Of a stretch of DNA of 59,750 nucleotides, positions 51,112-59,682 are shown piece after piece (position 1 is the stretch's first letter; every line of letters begins with the position of its first letter). Origin of the DNA: Halobacteriales archaeon QS_5_70_17. GTDB taxonomy: Archaea > Halobacteriota > Halobacteria > Halobacteriales > Haloarculaceae. A program made the position numbers and the translations under genes. The stretch is from positions 52,485 to 112,234 of the forward strand of contig PXRR01000008.1 in the NCBI GenBank assembly GCA_003021975.1, read 5' to 3'. Below the pieces are notes generated by a model, which ran no database searches, had not been told where the DNA came from, and saw only the letters and a list, made by a program, of their open reading frames with translations.

Positions 51112-52431
51112 TCAGCTCCGGAAGTTCCGCACCCAGTCGAGCGCCCGGCCGGGGACGCCGGCGGTCTTCAGTCCGACGCCGACGGTGACGAAGACGACGT
51201 AGAGACCGAGCGTCGACAGCCAGACGACGATCATCGCGAGCACGGCCCAGAGGCCGCTGTCGAGGAAGTAGAACGCGCCGAGGGTCATCGCGGTCCCGTA
51301 GAGGAGCACGAGGTACGGCCCCCACCCGCGGGCTTTCCCGCGGCGCATCCGCGAGCGGACGTACTGTCGGAGGTCCCGCTCCAGTTCGTCGCGGTGGACC
51401 GTCCGCTCCTCGACGTTCTCCTCGACCTCCTGGAGCTGGCGCCGGAGGCGGCGGACCTCGGCCTCGAGGTCCTGGTCTCGGTCGCCGCTCCCGCCCGCAC
51501 CGCGCGGTTCGTCGTACGCTTCGTCCACCGGGCCCGTCTCGCGGGTTGTAGTCGTGTCGTCAGTCATGTGTGACGTGTTGGTGGTCGTCTCTCGCCCCGA
51601 TCCGATCCCGGGCGTCGACGCCTCGTCGTGGCGCACGCGGCCGGCGAGGACGGCGTTGAGAACGACGCCGGTCAGGAGGACGAGCGCCCCGAAGTAGAGG
51701 AACGTGACCAGCAGGATGACCGCCCCGACCGCGCCGTAGGCGTCGCTGCCGGCGACCGAGGCGTAGACGCGAAACGCCGTCTGGAGAACCGTCCACCCGA
51801 TCGCGGCGAACGCCGCTCCGGGCAGTGCCTCCCGGAGGGTCACGTCGGTGCTCGGGAGGATGTAGTACAGCGGCAGGAAGGTCAGGGTCAACCCGGTCAG
51901 CAGGAGGACGGTCCCGAGCGTGCCCAGCAGGCTGACGCCGCCGATCACGAGGTCGAACTCGGGGATCGCCAGCAGCGCGCCGACGACGACGGTGAAGGCG
52001 ACGCCGCCCCCGACGGCGACGAGCGTGATCAGCCCGTCGCGGAGCTGCTGGAGGATGCCGTCCGGGAGCGGCGCCCGGTAGGCGATCGAGAACGCGACGT
52101 CGAGTCCCCGGAAGAGCTTCAGGCCGCTCCAGACCAGCGCGAGGACGGCGATGACCGACGCTCCGGCCTGTCCCCCCTGGTCGGTGATGATGGTACCGAT
52201 CTGCTCGCCCGCGGCCGCACCCAGTTGCGTCGTCGCCTCCTCGACGACCGCCGTCCGGAACGCCTCGCCGCCGACCGCCGTGGCGACGACGATCGCGAGC
52301 AACAGCAGCGGGATCAGCGAAATGAACGCGTAGTAGGCCAGGCTCGCCGCGATGAAGGTGATCCGGTCGGTCTGGATCCCGTGAATCACTCCCCTGACGA
52401 CGGTCACCGGCCGGGTTGCGGTTCCGCTCAC
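51112..52431 (-). CDS. YihY/BrkB membrane protein fused in frame to a coiled-coil membrane protein
   Basis: 439 aa if read as one frame. The first ~285 residues are a YihY/BrkB protein with six helices (TFIAASLAYYAFISLIPLLL; VIAVLALVWSGLKLFRGLD; AIGWTVLQTAFRVYASVAG; LVTFLYFGALVLLTGVVLN). A second protein begins at an internal ATG (51567, MTDDTTTTRETG) with a coiled coil (EAEVRRLRRQLQEVEENVEE) and two helices (GPYLVLLYGTAMTLGAFYFL...). No stop lies between them, although such proteins are usually separate genes. The GTG at 52431 is chosen because a TATA box lies 25-30 bp upstream. Confidence 0.7.
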   Translation of the reverse strand: MSGTATRPVTVVRGVIHGIQTDRITFIAASLAYYAFISLIPLLLLAIVVATAVGGEAFRTAVVEEATTQLGAAAGEQIGTIITDQGGQAGASVIAVLALVWSGLKLFRGLDVAFSIAYRAPLPDGILQQLRDGLITLVAVGGGVAFTVVVGALLAIPEFDLVIGGVSLLGTLGTVLLLTGLTLTFLPLYYILPSTDVTLREALPGAAFAAIGWTVLQTAFRVYASVAGSDAYGAVGAVILLVTFLYFGALVLLTGVVLNAVLAGRVRHDEASTPGIGSGRETTTNTSHMTDDTTTTRETGPVDEAYDEPRGAGGSGDRDQDLEAEVRRLRRQLQEVEENVEERTVHRDELERDLRQYVRSRMRRGKARGWGPYLVLLYGTAMTLGAFYFLDSGLWAVLAMIVVWLSTLGLYVVFVTVGVGLKTAGVPGRALDWVRNFRS

Positions 52432-52454
52432 CGGAGGACGGTTCACGCGACGCC

Positions 52455-52466
52455 CACATATAATCA
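52455..52466 (-). promoter_or_regulatory. TATA box of the YihY/BrkB gene
   Basis: GATTATATGTGG on the minus strand, centred about 29 bp before the GTG at 52431; this spacing supports a leaderless GTG start. Confidence 0.6.
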
Positions 52467-52493
52467 GGGGAGCCGGAACCGCCACGTCGTCCG

Positions 52494-53594
52494 TCAGGTC
52501 GTCGCGCGTCGGATCGCCTCGACGTCGGCGTCCGTCTTGAACGTCGTCCCGCCGAAGTGGGTCCGGGAGGCCGCGAACCCCTGCTCGCGGAGCCGATCGA
52601 GGAACTCGTCCATCCCGATGGCCGAGACGCCCCACTCCTTCGAGAGGCGGTGCTGGTCGTAGTGGGTCGGCTCGTGGAGCTCCGCCTCCAGGCGGTCACA
52701 GAGCCGCCGGGCGCGACTGGCGGTCCCCATCCCGTCGTCGATCCGCTCGCGGACGGCAGCCACGGCGTCGGAATCGTGGGCCGGACCGAGCCACAGCGGG
52801 CCGGCGGCCTGCGTGTCCGTCCCGCAGTTCGGACAGCACTCGAGCGGGTCGGCGATCAGCCCGCGGTCGTGCTCGCGGTAGAGACACGACGCACAGTGGT
52901 AGACGTACCCCAGGTCCCGCAGGGCGTCGTCGGCGTCGGTCGCCCGCCCGCTGACGCGCAGGTACGTCCGGACGTAGTGGCGGGTCGCGTGACTGAACAC
53001 CGGCCGCGCCCCGACGTCCCGGCGGGCCGCGGTCCGGACGAGCGCCGAGAGCAATACCCGCAGTCCCATCTCGGGGTGGAAGTCCGTGTTGCGCGGGACG
53101 GCGCCGTACTTCCGGACGCCGCTGTTGAAGTGCGCGCCGCAGAGCGGCGCGGTGTCGGTCGCGGTCACGCAGAGCAGTTCCGTCGCGCTGCGGGCGGCGG
53201 CGTCGTCGAACGGCGCCGGCGTCCCGAATGGGTCGACGTCGACGACGTCGAACCGCCGCTCGTGCATCAGGGCGTTGGCGTCCCGGTGAACGACCTCGCC
53301 CGCGAGGTCGTTGCGCGCGAAGTTCGCCCGCGCGAGGTCGACGGCCTCGGGGTCGACGTCACAGCAGGTCGCGGTCCAGTCGGCCGCCGCCGCTCGGACC
53401 CCACGGATCCCGGAGGCGGCCGTCGCGTCGAGGTACGTCCCCGGCCCGCCGCGCTCGTCGGCCGCCCAGCGCAGGACCGCGGCGGTCAGGTCCCGGTTGA
53501 GCTCCTGTTCGGGGTTGAAGAAGACCACGTCGCCCGCCCCCTCGTCGGGCTGTTCGGGTACCTCGACGGCCACCGACCCTTCCCGGACGTCCAT
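52494..53594 (-). CDS. trm1: tRNA (guanine-26-N2) dimethyltransferase Trm1
   Basis: 366 aa. [30 protein letters not shown] (SAM motif I), [17 protein letters not shown] (catalytic DPFG), [13 protein letters not shown], and a C-terminal zinc site from CASCLYR and CCPNCG. It makes dimethylguanosine 26 in tRNA. A second tRNA guanine dimethyltransferase gene (trmG10) is elsewhere in the window. ATG at 53594; the longer upstream frame is the antisense of the next gene. Confidence 0.93.
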   Translation of the reverse strand: MDVREGSVAVEVPEQPDEGAGDVVFFNPEQELNRDLTAAVLRWAADERGGPGTYLDATAASGIRGVRAAAADWTATCCDVDPEAVDLARANFARNDLAGEVVHRDANALMHERRFDVVDVDPFGTPAPFDDAAARSATELLCVTATDTAPLCGAHFNSGVRKYGAVPRNTDFHPEMGLRVLLSALVRTAARRDVGARPVFSHATRHYVRTYLRVSGRATDADDALRDLGYVYHCASCLYREHDRGLIADPLECCPNCGTDTQAAGPLWLGPAHDSDAVAAVRERIDDGMGTASRARRLCDRLEAELHEPTHYDQHRLSKEWGVSAIGMDEFLDRLREQGFAASRTHFGGTTFKTDADVEAIRRATT

Positions 53595-53795
53595 ACCCCC
53601 GATGTGCCGGCGGGGCGCAAAAGCCCCACGACCCGACCGCGGCTGGCGCTCTCGCCCCCGCCGGTCGCACCGGCGCTTCGGTCGCCGGCCCGTCACGGCG
53701 TCCCGGGAGCCTTCGCCCCCGCTCGCCGGCCTCGCGTCGGACGCGCGGCGTGCGGAACCCGAACCGGTTTCTTTCCGGAGGGTAAAGCGCTCCTC

Positions 53796-54140
53796 GTGAC
53801 GGACGAGGAGTGGCGGGCGACGCTCGCGGAGGCGGGCGAACTCGACGCCCGCTCGACCGAGCAACTCATCGCGGCCCACGGCTCCCGGGCGACCCGGGCC
53901 ATCGAGGCCGTCGCCGAGCGGCGGGTCAAGAAGTACCGCGACTTCACCGTCGTCGTCGGCCACTCCGAGGAGTACGTCGTCGAGGACGGCGAGTGCACCT
54001 GCGAGGACAGCCGGTACAACCTCGACACCGAGGACCCCTCCCAGCGGTGCTGGCACGCGCTCGCCGTCGAGATCGCGCGCCGGATCGACGCCGTCGACCA
54101 CCACGACATGTGGTACTCGGAGGTCCGGGAGTTCCTCTGA
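53796..54140 (+). CDS. SWIM-like zinc-finger protein
   Basis: 114 aa. The motif [24 protein letters not shown] has the CxC...CxH ligands of a SWIM-type domain. The N-terminus contains [32 protein letters not shown]. Probably nucleic-acid- or protein-binding. GTG at 53796 ([10 protein letters not shown]). Unlike the SWIM gene at 17148 it has a normal stop. Confidence 0.78.
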   Translation: MTDEEWRATLAEAGELDARSTEQLIAAHGSRATRAIEAVAERRVKKYRDFTVVVGHSEEYVVEDGECTCEDSRYNLDTEDPSQRCWHALAVEIARRIDAVDHHDMWYSEVREFL

Positions 54141-54318
54141 CTGCCCGGCGGCGCGTCACCGACCCTGGGTGTGCCGGGTGGGGAACGCCCCCACGGACAG
54201 CCCCTCTCAGATATTACAGCCTCTCTGTCGCTTCCAATAATATGCCGTTTCGGTCCCGCGACCGGTGCTTGTTCGCGAGCGCACGACAGTTACCACCCTG
54301 TGACCGCTCAGTTCCTGT

Positions 54319-54465
54319 ATGACTGCCCGATCGATCACTGTCCGAGACGAGGACGACACGACCGTCGCGAGCGACGAGGCCACCGACATCGAGGCGCGCG
54401 GGGACAACGTCCCGACTGCCCTCTACACCCTCTCGGAGAAACTGGAGATAGAGCTGTTCCGCTGA
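54319..54465 (+). CDS. possible 48-residue protein
   Basis: ATG at 54319, TGA at 54463-54465. MTARSITVRDEDDTTVASDE is acidic with a C-terminal ALYTLSEKLEIELFR. Codon use has the high third-position GC of real genes here, but there is no homology I recognise. An AATAATATG TATA-like element lies about 80 bp upstream. It may be a remnant of a longer gene. Confidence 0.35.
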   Translation: MTARSITVRDEDDTTVASDEATDIEARGDNVPTALYTLSEKLEIELFR

Positions 54466-54558
54466 GTCCCGCGGCCGGTGACCGCGGGGATCCCCATCGG
54501 CGGTCACGCCGCCCGTCGGGACGGAAGCGCTAACTGCCTGCTCCCGGTACCGACGGGA

Positions 54559-55230
54559 GTGACCGGGTACGACGCAGTCCTGTTCGACAGCGACGGGGTA
54601 CTGGTCGATCCGCCGGCCCGCGAGACCAAAGCCGAGGCGGTCCGTGCCGCCTTCCGGGCGGTCGAGGCCGACCCCGACCGGGAGCACGTCCGTGCCGTCG
54701 TCGACGGCGTAACCGTAGAGGACCTCCGCGAGATCTGTAGCGCCTGCGGGCTCGACGTCGACGCGTTCTGGGCCGCCCGCGAGCGCTGCGACGCGCGCTC
54801 CCAGCGTGAGGCCTTCGCGGCCGGCGACCGAGACCGGTACGACGACGTCGACGCGCTGGCCGACGTCGACGCCGTCCGCGCCGTCGTCAGCAACAATCAC
54901 CACAGCACCGTCGAGTACGTTCTCGACCGGTTCGACCTGCACTCGCTGTTCGACACCTACCGCGGCCGCGAGCGCAGCGTCGAGAGCCTCCGTCTGAAGA
55001 AGCCCGATCCCCACTACCTCCGGGAGACGCTCGACCACCTCGGGGTCGACGCCGGCGGGGCGCTCTACGTCGGCGACAGGGGGAGCGACGTCGTCGCGGC
55101 CCGGCGAGCGGGGATGGACTCGGTCTTCCTCCGTCGACCCCACTGCGCCGACGCGACGCTCTCGGCGACGCCGACCTACGAGGCGAGCGATCTGTGGGAG
55201 GTAGCGCGCCTGTCCGACGGTCGGGAGTGA
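54559..55230 (+). CDS. HAD-superfamily phosphatase
   Basis: 223 aa. HAD motif I VLFDSDGVLVDP, motif II VVSNNH, motif III KKPDPHYLRETL, and motif IV LYVGDRGSDVVAARRAG. Typical of phosphoglycolate-phosphatase/Cof-like hydrolases, substrate open. GTG at 54559 is used (VTGYDAVLFDSD). Confidence 0.85.
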   Translation: MTGYDAVLFDSDGVLVDPPARETKAEAVRAAFRAVEADPDREHVRAVVDGVTVEDLREICSACGLDVDAFWAARERCDARSQREAFAAGDRDRYDDVDALADVDAVRAVVSNNHHSTVEYVLDRFDLHSLFDTYRGRERSVESLRLKKPDPHYLRETLDHLGVDAGGALYVGDRGSDVVAARRAGMDSVFLRRPHCADATLSATPTYEASDLWEVARLSDGRE

Positions 55231-55249
55231 CCCGGGCGACGGCCGCCCG

Positions 55250-55888
55250 TCAGTCGCACATCTCGACGAAGTTCCGGAGGATCCGCAGGCCGGTGTCGCC
55301 GGACTTCTCGGGGTGGAACTGCGTGCCGAAGACGGTGCCGGACTCGTCGGCGACGATGCTGGGGAACGACCGCCCGTAGTCGGTGGCGGTGACGACCGCC
55401 CGGTCGTCCTCGGGGACCGCGTAGTAGGAGTGGACGAAGTAGGCGTGCTCGCCGTCGACGCCCTCCACCAGCGGGTGGTCGCGCTCGACGCGCAGTTCGT
55501 TCCAGCCCATGTGGGGGACCTTCTGGCCCTCGGCGAAGCGGACGTTCCGACCGGGGATCAGGTCGAGTCCCTCGGCGCCGCCCTGGCCGGCGTACTCGGC
55601 CTCCTCGCTGGTCGTCAGCAGCATCTGCATCCCCAGGCAGATGCCGAACAGCGGCGTGCCGCCCTCGGCGGCCTCGACGAGCGCGTCCCGGAACGGGCCG
55701 GCGTTCTCCATCCCCTCGCTGAACGCGCCCACGCCGGGGAGGACGATCCCGTCGGCGTCGTCGACCGTCCCGGGGTCGGCGCTGAGTTCGACATCCGCGC
55801 CCGCCCGCTCCAGTCCGCGGGTGACGCTCCGGAGGTTGCCGAGGCCGTAATCGACTACGACCACGTCGGCGGCGACCTGAACACTCAT
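55250..55888 (-). CDS. hisH: imidazole glycerol phosphate synthase subunit HisH
   Basis: 212 aa class I glutamine amidotransferase. VVVDYGLGNLRSVTRGL, IVLPGVGAFSEGM, the nucleophile in FGICLGMQMLL, and HPEKSGDTGLR with the catalytic His-Glu pair. It feeds ammonia to HisF in histidine synthesis. ATG at 55888. The promoter on this strand (CACTATATACCC, about 55937-55948) carries a perfect ACGTACGT palindrome next to it, also near the phnD promoter. Confidence 0.93.
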   Translation of the reverse strand: MSVQVAADVVVVDYGLGNLRSVTRGLERAGADVELSADPGTVDDADGIVLPGVGAFSEGMENAGPFRDALVEAAEGGTPLFGICLGMQMLLTTSEEAEYAGQGGAEGLDLIPGRNVRFAEGQKVPHMGWNELRVERDHPLVEGVDGEHAYFVHSYYAVPEDDRAVVTATDYGRSFPSIVADESGTVFGTQFHPEKSGDTGLRILRNFVEMCD

Positions 55889-56028
55889 AACCCGACCTAG
55901 GGAGGGCGGGGGGAAGTCCCTTTCCGTCCGCCGTTCGGGTATATAGTGATACGTACGTCCTCCGGAGAGGGCGCTTTGAGTAGAAAGATTTAGAACCGTG
56001 CTCATGAATTTCGACGTGTCTTCCCACC

Positions 56029-57057
56029 ATGTCCAGACGACGCGAGTTCCTCAAGACGGCGAGCGCGCTCGGTGCGGCCGGACTGATCGCGGGTTGCACC
56101 GGCGGCGACGGCGGGAGCGCAGGCGAAAACGAGACGACCGAGGCCGGAAACGAGAGCGGGGGCGACGAGGAATCGTCCCAGTTGACCTTCGGCGGGGACG
56201 GGGAAATCAACATGGGGGTCTCCCCCAGCGTCCCCCAAGACAACCTCATCCAGCAGTACGGTCCCGTCCGCGATCACCTCCAGTCGTACGTCACGGAGAA
56301 CTACGACGTCCCGGACGGACTCGAGGCGTCGATGTTCGTCGGGAACAACTACTCGGCGATCATCCAGGCGCTCGGCCAGGGGACCGCCGATCTCGCCGAG
56401 ACCGGCCCGTTCGCGGCCGCGCTCGGCGTGAAGTCCGACAACGCCGACATCGTCCTCCAGCGGAAGGGGTACGGCTCCTGGACGTACGTGAGCCAGATGG
56501 CCACCTCGCCGGACAGCGACATCGAGTCGCTGTCTGACCTCGAGGGCAAGCGCGTCGCCTTCTCGGATCAGCTCTCGACCAGCGGCTGTCTCTACCCGCT
56601 GTACGACATGAAGACCGAGGGCGGCCTCGACGTGGGCGACCTGCCCGAGGGGAGCGGCACCAACGCGGACTTCGAGGCGACGTTCGCCGGCGGCCACCCG
56701 GCGTCGTACGAACTGCTCGCCAACGGCCGGGTCGACGCCGCCGCGATGGGCGGGTTCGTCCCCGGAATCATCGGCGAGGACGAGTTCGAGAGCAACGCCC
56801 GGGTCTTCCACAGACACGAGGGGCTCCCCCGCGCGCCCATCGTCGTCAGCGCCGACCTGGGCGACGACGAGCAGAGCGCCCTCCAGCAGGCGTTCCTCGA
56901 GGCCCCCCAGTCCATCTACCACGGTCAGGACGGCGAGGAGGGCACCGACGACGACCTCTGGTTCTCCGACGTCCGCGAGGCCGACGTCGAGACCTATCAG
57001 GGCGTCATCGACGTGGCCAACGAACTCGACGTGAGCCAGGACATCTTCCAGGGCTAA
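56029..57057 (+). CDS. phnD: phosphonate/phosphate ABC transporter substrate-binding lipoprotein
   Basis: 342 aa. Twin-arginine signal and lipobox together: SRRREFLKTASALGAAGLIAGC, so it is exported by Tat and lipid-anchored. An acidic linker is followed by the PhnD-like domain (INMGVSPSVPQDNLIQQYGP; VGNNYSAIIQALGQGTADLAETGP; SDLEGKRVAFSDQLSTSGCLYP). It binds phosphonate, phosphite or a related oxyanion. First gene of a phnDCE operon. Confidence 0.9.
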   Translation: MSRRREFLKTASALGAAGLIAGCTGGDGGSAGENETTEAGNESGGDEESSQLTFGGDGEINMGVSPSVPQDNLIQQYGPVRDHLQSYVTENYDVPDGLEASMFVGNNYSAIIQALGQGTADLAETGPFAAALGVKSDNADIVLQRKGYGSWTYVSQMATSPDSDIESLSDLEGKRVAFSDQLSTSGCLYPLYDMKTEGGLDVGDLPEGSGTNADFEATFAGGHPASYELLANGRVDAAAMGGFVPGIIGEDEFESNARVFHRHEGLPRAPIVVSADLGDDEQSALQQAFLEAPQSIYHGQDGEEGTDDDLWFSDVREADVETYQGVIDVANELDVSQDIFQG

Positions 57058-57087
57058 GCCCGACTCACACTACTCGGATCACCACAC

Positions 57088-57951
57088 ATGCCCGCCGTCT
57101 CACTCGATAGCGTCACGAAGATCTACGGCGAGGACACCGTCGCCCTCGAGAACGTGTCCGTCGACATCGACGATGGCGAGTTCGTCATCCTCCTCGGCCC
57201 CTCCGGGGCGGGGAAGTCGACGCTGCTGCGCGTGCTCAACGGGCTCACCCCCCCGACCGAGGGGACGGTCGAGATCAACGGCCGGCCCGTCGGCGGCGAC
57301 CGGGGAGAGGTCGGGATGGTCTTCCAGGAGCACTACCTCATCGAGAACATGAGCGCGTTCCGCAACGCGCTGACGGGCGCGCTCGCGCGCAACGGCCTCG
57401 TCCGGAGCCTCCTGACGCTCCAGAACGAGACCGACAAGCGGACCGCCCTCGAGGCGCTGGACACCGTCGGACTGCTCGGGGAGGCCCACCAGCGAGCGGG
57501 GTCGATGAGCGGCGGGCAGAAACAGCGCGTCGGGATCGCCCGCGCGCTCGTCCAGCAGCCGAGCCTCCTGCTCGCCGACGAACCGGTCGCCAGCCTCGAC
57601 CCGAAGGCGGCCCGCGACGTGATGCGCTACCTGCGGGACGCGGCCGCCGAGCGGAACCTCACGACGGTCACCAGCCTCCACCAGGTCAACATCGCCCGGG
57701 AGTTCGGCGACCGGTTCCTGGGGATCCGCGACGGCGAGGTCATCTTCGACGGGGGGAAAGACGACCTGACGATGGACGCCGTCGACGAGATCTACTACGA
57801 CGACGCCGACGCCGGCGAGGGCGACAGCACCGCGATGGACGTTCGCCGGTCGGACGTCGCCGGCCCCGAGGAAGCCGGTGGGAACGGCCAGTCCGAGTCG
57901 GGCATCGATCACCCGACGACCGAACCCGGGAGCGGAGGTGAGAGCACGTGA
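57088..57951 (+). CDS. phnC: phosphonate ABC transporter ATPase
   Basis: 287 aa. Walker A LLGPSGAGKSTLLRVLNG, signature SMSGGQKQRVGIARALV, Walker B LLLADEPVASLDP, and H-loop TVTSLHQVNIAREF. PhnC-type insert regions are present. An acidic 40-residue tail is haloarchaeal. It overlaps phnE by 4 bp (GTGA). Confidence 0.93.
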   Translation: MPAVSLDSVTKIYGEDTVALENVSVDIDDGEFVILLGPSGAGKSTLLRVLNGLTPPTEGTVEINGRPVGGDRGEVGMVFQEHYLIENMSAFRNALTGALARNGLVRSLLTLQNETDKRTALEALDTVGLLGEAHQRAGSMSGGQKQRVGIARALVQQPSLLLADEPVASLDPKAARDVMRYLRDAAAERNLTTVTSLHQVNIAREFGDRFLGIRDGEVIFDGGKDDLTMDAVDEIYYDDADAGEGDSTAMDVRRSDVAGPEEAGGNGQSESGIDHPTTEPGSGGEST

Positions 57952-58946
57952 GCACCTCTGTCAGCGACGTGCTCGCCTCCCTCGAACGGACCCGCAGGTT
58001 CAAGCAGCTGTTCAAGGTCGGGGTCGTCGCCGCGTCGCTGCTGATCACCTACTTCGGGCTGGAGTTCATCGGCTTCCAGCTGAGCGTCATCCTCAACCGG
58101 CTGCCACAGTTCTTCGCGTTCATCGGCGAGTTCTTCCCGCCGGACTTCCGGGAGTTCACCGTCTACACGAAGAACAACGACATCGGCGGACTGCGGGCGG
58201 TCCCCGCGAGCGTCGCGAACGGCGGCGAGTACATCCTCGAGAGCTTCGACTCCCAGCAGCTCACCCTCGCGAAGGCGACGGTAGTGACGCTCCTGTTGGG
58301 GTTCATGGGGACCGTCATCGGGTTCCCGCTCGCGTTGACCTTCGGCGTGCTCGGCAGCGAGCGGGTCACGCCGTTCCCCTTCAACTTCCTGTTCCGGGGC
58401 GTGATGAGCGCCATCCGGGCGATCCCGGCGATCGTCTGGATCTTCCTGTACATCCCGCTGGGACCGCCCGGCCAGGTGACGGCGGTCCTCGCCATCGCCA
58501 CCGACACTATCGGTAACCTCGGGCGGCTGTTCACCGACGAACTCGAGGAGATCGACGAGGGACCCATCGAGGCGGTCCGCTCGACCGGTGGCTCGCGCGC
58601 GCAGGTGGTCTCCTTCGGGATGCTCAGCCAGGTGTCGTCCTCGTACGTCGCCTGGACGCTGTACATCCTCGAGATCAACACCCGGATCGCCATCTCGCTG
58701 GGCGTCGTCGGCGCCGGCGGACTGGGGTACATCATCCGGACCAACCAGGACTCCTTCGCGTACGCCCAGACCGCCGCCGGCATCGTCATGGTGTTCATCG
58801 TCGTGCTGTCGGTCGAACTGCTCTCCTCGCGCATCCGTGCGCGGCTCCGCCCGAGCGAGCACGAGAGCAAGGGGATCGTCGACGCCCTACGGGACCTGGG
58901 CGACGCGGGCAAGTGGCTCGGGACGGGCGGCGGCGGGAAGAACTGA
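57948..58946 (+). CDS. phnE: phosphonate ABC transporter permease
   Basis: 332 aa membrane permease with the coupling-helix EAA region IEAVRSTGGSRAQVVSFGML and multiple helices (KATVVTLLLGFMGTVIGFPLAL; AGIVMVFIVVLSVELLSSRI). GTG start overlapping phnC. Only one permease gene follows; many PhnCDE systems have a second phnE copy, so this one may work as a homodimer. No phosphonate-degrading gene is in the window. Confidence 0.92.
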   Translation: MSTSVSDVLASLERTRRFKQLFKVGVVAASLLITYFGLEFIGFQLSVILNRLPQFFAFIGEFFPPDFREFTVYTKNNDIGGLRAVPASVANGGEYILESFDSQQLTLAKATVVTLLLGFMGTVIGFPLALTFGVLGSERVTPFPFNFLFRGVMSAIRAIPAIVWIFLYIPLGPPGQVTAVLAIATDTIGNLGRLFTDELEEIDEGPIEAVRSTGGSRAQVVSFGMLSQVSSSYVAWTLYILEINTRIAISLGVVGAGGLGYIIRTNQDSFAYAQTAAGIVMVFIVVLSVELLSSRIRARLRPSEHESKGIVDALRDLGDAGKWLGTGGGGKN

Positions 58947-59064
58947 CCCCGGCCGGTCCGGATCCGGGACTCCGGCTCTCCCGGCCTCCGGCGCCGAGTC
59001 GCTCGGGACTGCCCGCTTGCTCCTGCCCTGGCTCCGGCTCCGAGGCCGGGAACTGCAGGCGCGG

Positions 59065-59655
59065 TCAGTAATCGCCCAGCCGCGACTGCTCGCTGTCGCC
59101 GGCGCCGACGAGCGCGACCGCCTCGTCGAGGGCCGCCCCGAAGGTCTCCTCTTGGCTGCGGTCGTACAGCGTCGCCGCGGGGTGGACACAGACCAGCAGC
59201 CGACGCGCCCGCTCGCCCAGTCTGACCTCGTGGACCTCCCCGGCCCGCTTGGTCACCGCCACGTCCTGTCCGAGGAGGTGTTCGCTGGGCACCTTCCCCA
59301 GCGTGACCACCAGTTCCGGATCGACGAGGTCGACCTCCCGCTCCAGGTACTCCCGGCAGTCGTCGAGTTCCCCGGCGGTGGGGTCGCGGTTCTCCGGCGG
59401 CCGGCACCGCACGCAGTTGGTGATCCGGACCGCCGACCGGGAGACGCCCCGCTCGGCGAGCGCGCTGTCGAGGACGTCCCCCGACCGGCCGACGAACGGT
59501 TCGCCCTGCTCGTCCTCGCGCGCGCCCGGGGCCTCGCCGACGAACAGCAGGGCGGCGTCCTCGGCGCCGGTCCCGTTGACGATCCGCGAGCGCGACTCGC
59601 ACAGCTCCGGACAGCGCTCGCAGCGCTCGACCTCCAGTCGGTCCATTCGTCCCAT
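59065..59655 (-). CDS. udg: uracil-DNA glycosylase, Fe-S type (family 4-like)
   Basis: 196 aa. Four cysteines around an iron-sulfur cluster (CERCPELC near residues 12-19, later cysteines in NCVRC and the C-terminal VHP region), active-site loop GEAPGAREDEQGEPFVGRSG, and VCVHPAATLYD. It removes uracil from DNA, an important repair activity for high-GC, salt-exposed genomes. ATG at 59655; a second ATG is three codons in. Confidence 0.87.
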   Translation of the reverse strand: MGRMDRLEVERCERCPELCESRSRIVNGTGAEDAALLFVGEAPGAREDEQGEPFVGRSGDVLDSALAERGVSRSAVRITNCVRCRPPENRDPTAGELDDCREYLEREVDLVDPELVVTLGKVPSEHLLGQDVAVTKRAGEVHEVRLGERARRLLVCVHPAATLYDRSQEETFGAALDEAVALVGAGDSEQSRLGDY

Positions 59656-59682
59656 ACCATCGCCCCGCCCGCGAGGGACAAA

